A stretch of 21,718 nucleotides of DNA, taken from NCBI GenBank assembly GCA_018609965.1, contig JAHENP010000162.1, positions 1-21,718 on the forward strand, written 5' to 3'. The notes below the pieces were generated by a model that worked only from the letters and a program-made list of their open reading frames with translations, was not told where the DNA came from and made no database searches. A program made the position numbers and the translations under genes. Source of the stretch: Haloferacaceae archaeon (GTDB lineage: Archaea > Halobacteriota > Halobacteria > Halobacteriales > Haloferacaceae). Numbering within the stretch: the stretch's first letter is position 1; each line of letters opens with the position of its first letter. Below, piece by piece: positions 12,275-21,200 of this stretch.

Positions 12275-15200
12275 GTGAGGGGGAGCCGCGAGGCGACCCC
12301 AGAGCGGCGACTCCTCGTGCTCGCGGTGGTGTATCTCACGGTCGCGGCCACCGTGACACCGTTCGTCGCGTTGCCCGCCGGAAGCGCCGCGGCGGCCGCC
12401 AACGACGGCTGTGTCACAGTCCAGGAGGCCGCCGCCGGCGGCACCGTCGCGGACGGGGTCACAATCTCCGAGAGCGGGTGTTACGTCGTCTCACAGAACC
12501 ACACCGGCACCGGGAGTGAACCGCTGATCCGGATTGCGGCCGACGATGTGGTACTCCGTGGGCAGGGGAACACGCTGACTGCGGGAGAGACGAGCGGTGG
12601 CACGGAGACGACGACCGCGGCGGAGACGGGCACACCGTCCATGCAGACGCCGCCCGAAGACCAGACGCCGCCCGAAGACCAGACGCCGCCCGAAGACCAG
12701 ACGCCGCCCGAGAACCAGACGCCGCCCGAAGACCAGACGCCGCCCGAGGATCAGACGCCGCCCGAAGACCAGACGCCGACAGACACGACCGACACTCGCG
12801 TCGCGGTAGCGGCCGCCGACGTGACCAACGTCACCGTCACCGGCCTGACAGTCGACTCGTACGACAGCGGTGTACGCGCCCACAACGTCACCGACTTCCA
12901 GGCGACGAGCGTGGTCGCTCGCGGCACAGAACGCGTCGCGTTCGCACTCGACAGGGTCACTGGCGGGCTCGTCGCCGACACGCTCGTGACCGACACACGC
13001 GGGAGGGGGGTCCGTCTCCGCGACACGAGTCAGGTGACGCTCCGGAACGTCACCGTCGACGGCAGCGGTGGGCCGGCAGTGTCGGCCCGGCAGAGCGACG
13101 GCGTCACTGTCGAGAACAGTAGTCTCAGCCGTGGGGTGCCGCCGACCGCGGACACGCTGGTGTACGTTGACGACAGCGACGGGAGCCTGAAATCACTCGC
13201 GCCGGGGACGCGCGCGGTGTCCGATTACGGCGTGCAGGCGAGGGTGGTCGGCCCGGCAGCGTTCCTCGACAACGACACCGCTCCGGAGGTGCCGTACGTC
13301 GGAACCGACGGGGCGTTGCGTCTCGTCGACGCGAACGGGGAGACGACGAAACTCGTCGCCGACAGCACCGCCGCGGAACCGGTAGAGAGCAGGTCGAAAC
13401 TCGCGGTCGACGACCGCGTCGCGGGCCGGCCGGCGGTGTTGTACGCCGGCGCCGACGGGAGCCTCTACCGGGTCGACGCGGACGACCAGACGCCGACACC
13501 CCTCGGAGCGACGAGAGCCGTCCAGTTCGTCGTCGGCGTGTTCGACGCCGACCGCGACGGGAGCCGGGACGCGGTGTACGTCTCGTCGAGCAGCGGACTC
13601 CGGTACGTCGACGGCGAGACCGGCGAGGATCTGTCGATCCCCGTCGACAGCACGTGGGGGGCGAACGACCAGGTCGGGTTCGGCGAACCGGCTCGGATCG
13701 ACGGAGCGTTCGTCGCACCACGCGTGAGCGGGAACGGCGAACCACAGCTCCAGCGGTTCGACGGGAGCGGCACCGTCGAGGCGCTGTCGACAGTCTCGGT
13801 GCGGAAGACCGCCCCGACGACGGTGGATCTGGACCGCGACGGCGAGCGGTCGTTCGTCTACGTCGGTGCAGGGGTGCTCGACGGTACTGACGGCCTGCTC
13901 GCCACAGTGCCGGGCGACAGCCCACGGGTCGTCGACGGCGCGACCACGACGGTCGACCCGGACGCGGCCGTCGGGCTGGCCAGTCAGGTGACGAACGGGT
14001 TCCCCACCGTCGTCACCGACGACACCGACACGGTCGTCGGCAGTGACGTGACAGTCGACGGCGTGACCGGTGTCGGCTTCGCGGCCGACAACGTCACGCT
14101 GGCGGGTCGCACGACCGTCCCGAACGGGACCGACGCGACGGCCCTGAGCGGTGGTATCGTCGTCGACAACACGACCGACGACCCGACCGCGCAGGTGACG
14201 TTCGACTACGACGACGCGGTGGTCGCCGACGAGACGACGGTCGCCGTCGGCCGGTACCGTCCGGACACCCGCGAGTGGGTGTTCGACGAGTCGACACAGA
14301 GCCAGAACCTGTCTGCGGACACGGTGACGGCGATACCGACTCCGACATCCGGGTTGTTCGCGCCGTTCGGCGGCGCGACCGCGCCCGACACCACCGCGCC
14401 GAACGTGACCGTCGACGTGGTCGACCGACTCGGCCGCGCCTCGGCGGTGATCGTCGAGAGCGACGAGCCGTTGGCGACACTGCGTGTCGCGGTCGACACG
14501 CCCGGTTCGGAGTCGACAGTGACACGCAACCGGACGGCGTTCACCGAGACACGGATCGGCTCGTCGGTCCGGTACACCCTCTCGCTCACGACGCCGGCGG
14601 GGACCGTCGGCACCAACCTGACCGCGGCCGCAGACATCGCGGGCAACTCCGTGAGTGGGGTGACCGCGAGCGGCACGGTCACCTCGCCCACAGTCGTGGA
14701 CGCCGACGGCACCACGCGGTTCGAGACGCTCCAGCCGGCCGTCGACGCGGCCACCGCCGGCGAGACGATCCGCGTCCGGCCGGGCAACTACACGAACCTG
14801 ACACTGTCGAAGAACGTCACCGTCCGGTTCGACGAAGGAGCGAGACTCGCCCAGCCGGGTGACGCGTCCACCGCAGTCGAAATCGTCGGGAGCGCGGCGC
14901 CGACCGTGGTGAACGCGACGGTCGTCGGCTACGACACCGCAGTCGACGCGCGAGAGACAGACAGCGACTGGACACTCCAGGGGGTGACAGTCACGGCTCC
15001 AACAACGGAGCACGGCGCGATCCAGGCAACGGGGTCGACGGGCAACTGGAGCGTCCGGAACGCGACACTGACCGGCGCGGGCATCACCGCGTTCGACAGC
15101 CGTGGTGACTGGGTCGTCGCCGACACCAGCGTCTCGACGGGGAGTCTCGGGGTCGCGGCCGGGTCCTCACGGGGTGCGTGGACGCTCCAGAACGTCACCG

Positions 15201-18200
15201 TCGTCGGCTCGCTCGACACGGCCGTGTTGGCACGAGAGTCGACCGGCGACTGGGAGATCCGGAACGCGACGCTGGCGCGGGGTAACGAGGGGCTCGTTGC
15301 CGAGGAGACCACCGGCGACTGGCTCGTCACCGACACACGGATTCTGAACAACACCGACGGGGCGTCGGTGTCGGGGTCGGTCGGCAGCTGGCGCGTGACC
15401 GAGTCGTCGATCGCGAACAACAACCGGACCGGAGTGGTCGCGAGAGCGACCACGGGGAACGTTTCTGGCGTCTACTGGGGGGGAAGTGACGGCCCCGGCG
15501 GCCGGTATCTCGGCTCCGGCGACCGCGTCGCCGGCAGTGTCGAGCTCGGCCCAGTCTACCAGACTCCGGGCAGAGAGACGACAGTTCAGCCACCGGACCA
15601 ACGGACGACGGGTGGTGAGGTGGTCGTCGACACAGACGGGACCGCTGACACCACGTCGGTGCAGGTGGCCGTCGACCGTGCGCTCACGGGTGACACCGTC
15701 CGCGTCCGGCCGGGCACCTACGCCGAGTCGGTCCGGGCTGGCGGGAACCTGACGCTCACTGGAGACGGTGCCCTGCTCGTTGGCGGGGAGACGGCCCCGG
15801 CCGCCGGGGTCACGATCTCCGCCGCGACGACCGTCGACGGGTTCACAGTGAGCGGGTACCCGCTCGGTGTCAGGCTCTCCGACGACGCGACGCTGTCCAA
15901 CACGACGGTCAGCGCGACGGTCGACGGCGTGTTCGCCGACGGGGACCGGTGGGCCGTGCGGAACGTGACCGTCGTCGCCTCGGAACGCGGGATCAGAACG
16001 GGCGCAGGCGAGTGGCGAATCGAGGACAGCTCCGTCACCGGGAGCCGGACGGCACTCTCCGTCCGGGACACGTTCGACGGCGGCAACTGGACCGTGGAGA
16101 ACGCGACACTGAGCAGTTCCGGAACGGCGTTGTCGGCGGCCGACACGAGCGGCGAGTGGCACGTCGTGAACACCAGTCTCGTCGGGGAGACGGGGGTCAA
16201 CGCGACCGGCACGAGCGGCGCGTGGACCCTCACCCGGAGCGTGCTCCGGAACTACACGGTCGGGGTGAACGCGACAGGCGCGACCGTCACCGGCGACGCC
16301 ACGGCCGTCTACTGGGACGACGGGGACGCTCCGACGACGGCGCCGAACGGCACCGCCGCGGACCTGTCCGGGGTCGTCGACTGTGTCGGCAACGTGGACT
16401 GCTCGAACCACCTGACGACGCTGCCGAGCAACGAGACCGACACAGGCAACGAGACGGACGGACCGGGTGACAACGAGACGGACGGATCGGGTGACAACGA
16501 GACGACCCCGACCGCACCGTACACCGTCGCGGCCGACGGGAGCGCCGAGTTCGACACGATCCAGTCGGCGCTCGACGCCGCAACAGACGGGGAACGGATC
16601 GAGGTCCAGTCGGGAACGTACACGATCGTTGAGCCGTTGTTCGTCGAAGACAACGTCACCGTCGCTCTCGCGGACGACGCGCTCGTCCAGTCGGGCGGGT
16701 CCACGTTCGGCCTGACGGGGATCGAGATCGCGACGGCGGCGGCGCCGACGATCCGCGGCGGGCAGTTCGACGGGTTCCAGACGGCCGTCGACGCCGGCGG
16801 GACGACCGACAGCTGGACGCTCCAGAACCTGACACTGTTGGTCGGGGAGACCGGCGTCGGGGTGAACGCGGCGAACGCGAGCGGCGACTGGGTCGTCGCG
16901 AACACGACCGTCGGCGGTGTCGGTCTCGCCGGCGTTGCCGCCGAGGGAGCGACCGGCGACTGGACCGTCCGCGACAGCACGTTTCTCGACAGGACGACGG
17001 CGATCCGGGCGGCCGAGACGACCGGGAACTGGTCGGTCGACGACGTCGACGCGACCGGCGTCGGAGAGAACGCGCTCGACGCGACCGCCGCGAGCGGTGA
17101 TTGGACCGTCCGCGGGCTGACCGTCGAGACGGCCGCCGAGAGCGGTGTCGACGCCTTCGGGGCGACCGGCGACTGGGTCGTCGAAGACACGACAGTGGAC
17201 GCAGCCGGGCAGGGGTCGGTGTACGCCGCGAACACGACCGGCGACTGGGTCGTCCGGAACGTGACAGCCACCGGCGGCGACAGAGACACCGGCAACGGCC
17301 CGTTCGACGCGGTGGAGGCGTTCGACACGACCGGCGACTGGCGCGTGACCGGGCTCCAGGCGAGCAACGTCTCCGGCGGCGTCGACGCCTTCCGTGCGGA
17401 CGGCGACTGGACTGTCGCGAACACGACCGTGTCGCAGGTCGAGTTCGCGCCCGTCTACGCGGTGAACACGACCGGCGACTGGACCGTGACGAACCTGACG
17501 GCGACAGACGGCAACCGGACGGTCCAGAACGGCACCTGGGACGCCGTCGAGGCGTTCGGCGCGACGGGTGACTGGACCGTCCGGGGGTTGACGACCGAGC
17601 AGATGGCCGGCGGGGTCGACGCCTCGGTGACGACCGGCGACTGGACGGTCCGTGACTCGTTCCTGGCGGTCGACCGGGTTGCGGTCGCCGCCGCCGAGTC
17701 GACGGGTGACTGGAAGCTGGTGAACACGACCACCGGCGGGCCGGCAACGGGGAACGCGACAGTCGGCGTGGTCGCCGAGGCGTCGACCGGTGACTGGCTG
17801 ATCGACGGGAGCCGGCTCGTCGCGGTCGGCGGGGGGCTGGGCCCGGGCACCGGTGCCGCGGTGTACGCCCCTGACACTGACGGCGCGTGGACGGTGACGG
17901 AGTCGACCCTCGTCGGCGCACCCGACCGCCCGACAGTGAACGCGACCGGCGCGGCGGTCGTTGGCGACGCGACGGGCGTCTGGTGGGGGCAACGTCAGGT
18001 CCGACCGACAGACTGTGTCGGGAGCGTCGACTGCGGGGAGCGCCGTTCCAATTCGCCGTTCGTCGACGTGACGCTGTCCACGAACGACAGCGTCGTCGTC
18101 GGCGACTCGGTCGACGCGACGGTGACGGTGACGAACGACCGCCGGGTGCCGGCCGTCTTCGTGGTGACGACCGGTCTCGGTGGGCAGGTCACCCAGCGGT

Positions 18201-21200
18201 TCGTCCAACTGACAGCCGGCGCGTCGCGGACGGTCGACATCTCCCTCCCGGCGCCACAGGCCGGCGGGCAGGCGACGGTGGTCAGCCGCGTCGTCGACAC
18301 GACCGGCGGGTCGAGTGACCCCGGCGGCGGCCAGACAGACCCCGGCGGCGGCCAGACGGACCCCGGTGGCGGCCAGACCCCACCCGGGAGTGGAGACAAC
18401 GTGACGACACAGCCGGCAGTTGCCCGCGCGAGCGCCACTGTCGATGTTCGCGCGGCGTTCGCGCTCGCGGTCCAGAACGCGTCCGTCGAGACGACCCCGA
18501 CGGGTGCGACCGTCACCGTCGACGTGACCAACACCGGGGCGCGGGACGGGGACGGAGTGGTGACCGTCTCGCGTGACACGGACGGCGACGGGCGCCCGGG
18601 CGCCCCGGTCGCGAGTCGTGCGGTCGCTCTCTCTTCGGGAGCGGCGACGCAGGTGACGTTCCCGTTGAATCGGTCGACGGCGACGGCCGCAGACTCTTTC
18701 GTCGTCACCGGCGGTCGGGAGACGGGCAACGGGACGGCCGTCACGGGTGTGGCGGCGGTCACCGTCCCGAGCCCGCCGGCGTTGGAACTCGCCGACGCGA
18801 CGGTGCCGCCGGCCGCGGCGCCCGAACAGACGGTCGCCGTGCCGGTGACGCTCCGCAACACCGGTGACCGGCCGGGGAACGCGACGGTCGAACTCGTCGT
18901 CACGGACGCGGCAGGCGAGCCGGTGGCGACCGACCAGCGGTCGGTGACGGTGCCGTCGGGCACGGGAACAACCCAACTCGCGTTCGACGCCGACCAGTTG
19001 TCTGCCGGCAACTATACGCTGACGGTGTCTGTCGACGGGCCGTCGGCAGACGGCGCGCAGACGACGACGCGGTCGCTGACCGTCCAGCCCGAGACACCGG
19101 CGCTGACGGTGACCGGCGAGGCGGCGCTGGGTGCGGTGCCGTTGGGCGAGGAACGGACGGTCCCGGTGACGCTGTCGAACGCCGGCGAGGTGCCGGTGAC
19201 CCTCACCGAGGTGAGCGTGAGCGGGCCGGTGTCGCTCGTGACGGACGCCCCGCAGACGGTCGCCGCCGGCGGGACGGTGACGCTCCAACTCCGTGTGACC
19301 GCGCCGACGACGGCCGGCTCGTTCGACGGCCGGCTCCGGGTTGGGAGTACGGACCCGGACGACCCGGTCCAGACGGTGACCGTCACCGGCGAAGCACGCG
19401 GGCCGATCGCGTCGCCGAACCGCGAGCGGGTGCGGTTCTTCAGCCAGTCGGTCGGGGAGACCGCGACCGCGACGTTGTTGCTCGACAACCCCGGCAACGA
19501 GCCACTGACCGTCGAGTCGGTCGAGATCACCGGAGCGAGCGACTTCGAACTGCGAGACGAGCGGGCACTGGGCGTCGGCGCGACCGTCGACGCGGGTGAC
19601 ACCGGGGAACTCCGGTTCGCGTTCACGCCGACTTCGGGCGGGCCGCGGACGGCGACCGTCCGGGTGGAGACGGACGGTGGCACGTTCACGGCGCGGCTCA
19701 CCGGCGCGGGCGAACAGCCGCGTGCGGCAGTCGACCGCACACAGGTCGGGTTCGGTGCCGTCGGCACGGAGTCGGCTCGGACCCAGACGATCCGACTGCG
19801 CAACGACGGCGGCGCGCCGTTGGCCGTCGAGAACGTCAGCCTGGCGGGTGCCGACGCGGACGCCTTCGAGATCGTCGCTGGCGGCGGGAGCGTGCGGCTC
19901 GTTCCCGGCGAGCGCCGGGTGGTGCGGGTGCGGTTCGACCCCGAGACGGCGGGGGGACAGACCGCCCGAATCGACGTGACGGCCGACGGCCCGGCGTCGC
20001 CGACCGTCGCCCTCAGCGGGGTCGGCAACGTCTCCGAGGTGAACCTCACGACCGCCGACCCGGCGACACCCGAGACGGTGGCGTTCGGGACGGTCGGGGT
20101 CGGCTCGTCGTCGCTCGCAACGGTGACGCTGACGAACGACGGCAACGAGACGTTGTTGGTGCGGAACGCGACCGTCACTGGCGACGCCGAGGAGTTCCGG
20201 GCGGTGACGGCCGACGGCGTCAGCGTCGCGCCCGGCGAGTCGACGACGCTCGCGGTCGCCTTCTCGCCGGCGGCGGTCGGTGACAGCGAGGCGACGCTGT
20301 CGGTTGCGACGAACGACCCCAGCGAGCAGATTGTCGATCTCGCGGTGACCGGAGAGGGGGCGACGGCGTCGGTGTCGGCGACGCCCGCCTCCGTCGCGTT
20401 CGGCGCGGTCCGGACCGAGACCGTCGCAAACCGGACGATTACCGTCGAGAACACCGGGAGCGCGCCCGCGACACTGCAGGATGCGGGGTTCGCGGCCGGC
20501 GCGAACTTCACCATCACCAACGGGCTCGACACAACAACCCTCCAGCCGGGTGAGCAGACGAGCGTGACCCTGCAGTTCGCGCCGACGAATCGCGGTGAGG
20601 AGACGGACGTGCTCCGAGTCGAGAACGACACGGGCGCGGTCGTCACCCGCGTGTCGGTCGGTGGCGTCGGCGCGGCGCCGGTGCCGCGGCTCGACACGAC
20701 GCGGCTGTCGTTCCCGGACACCCGCGTGGCGGGCGGGACCACCGCGACCGCACGCATCACCAACGAGGGGAACGCGCCGCTGAACCTCTCGACGGTCGCG
20801 GCCGACGGCTCGTTCGCCGTGCGCGACCGGCCACAGACGCTCCAACCCGGCGGGAGCGCCCGAGTCGAGGTGGCGTTCCAGCCGACGGCGACCGGCCCGG
20901 AGTCCGGCACGCTCCAGTTCGACACGAACGCGTCGGCCGGGCTCCCGGCGGTGCGGCTCTCCGGGACGGCGGTAACGGTCGACGCGGCCGCCGACGGCAA
21001 CGTCACGTTCGGCGAGGTGGCCGTCGGCGAGACGGTGACGCGCAACGTGACGATCCGGAACCGGGGGGGCGCCAGCGCCAGCCTGAACGTGACGAGCGCC
21101 GCGGTCGTCGGGCCGGACCGGGGGGCGTTCGCGGTGACGACTCAGACAGCGTTCGGTGAGGCGTTGTCGAACGGGTCGACGGACGCGTCGGTGCTCGAAC

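Noticed and set aside
12644..12769. CRISPR-like array
   Set aside because: Units are contiguous 18-bp coding repeats without spacers, in frame with the surface protein.
13193..15013. Minus-strand open frame of 606 codons
   Set aside because: Same antisense shadow effect; no motif, Arg/His-rich text and no promoter.
15167..20845. Minus-strand open frame of 1892 codons
   Set aside because: It is antisense to the surface-protein gene. Its translation is Arg/Val/Gly-rich with no domain structure, as expected from GC-rich DNA whose sense strand uses G/C third positions.
19012..21045. Minus-strand open frame of 677 codons
   Set aside because: Antisense to the HYDIN-like repeats; Ser/Thr/Pro-rich text mirrors the sense codons rather than a protein fold.
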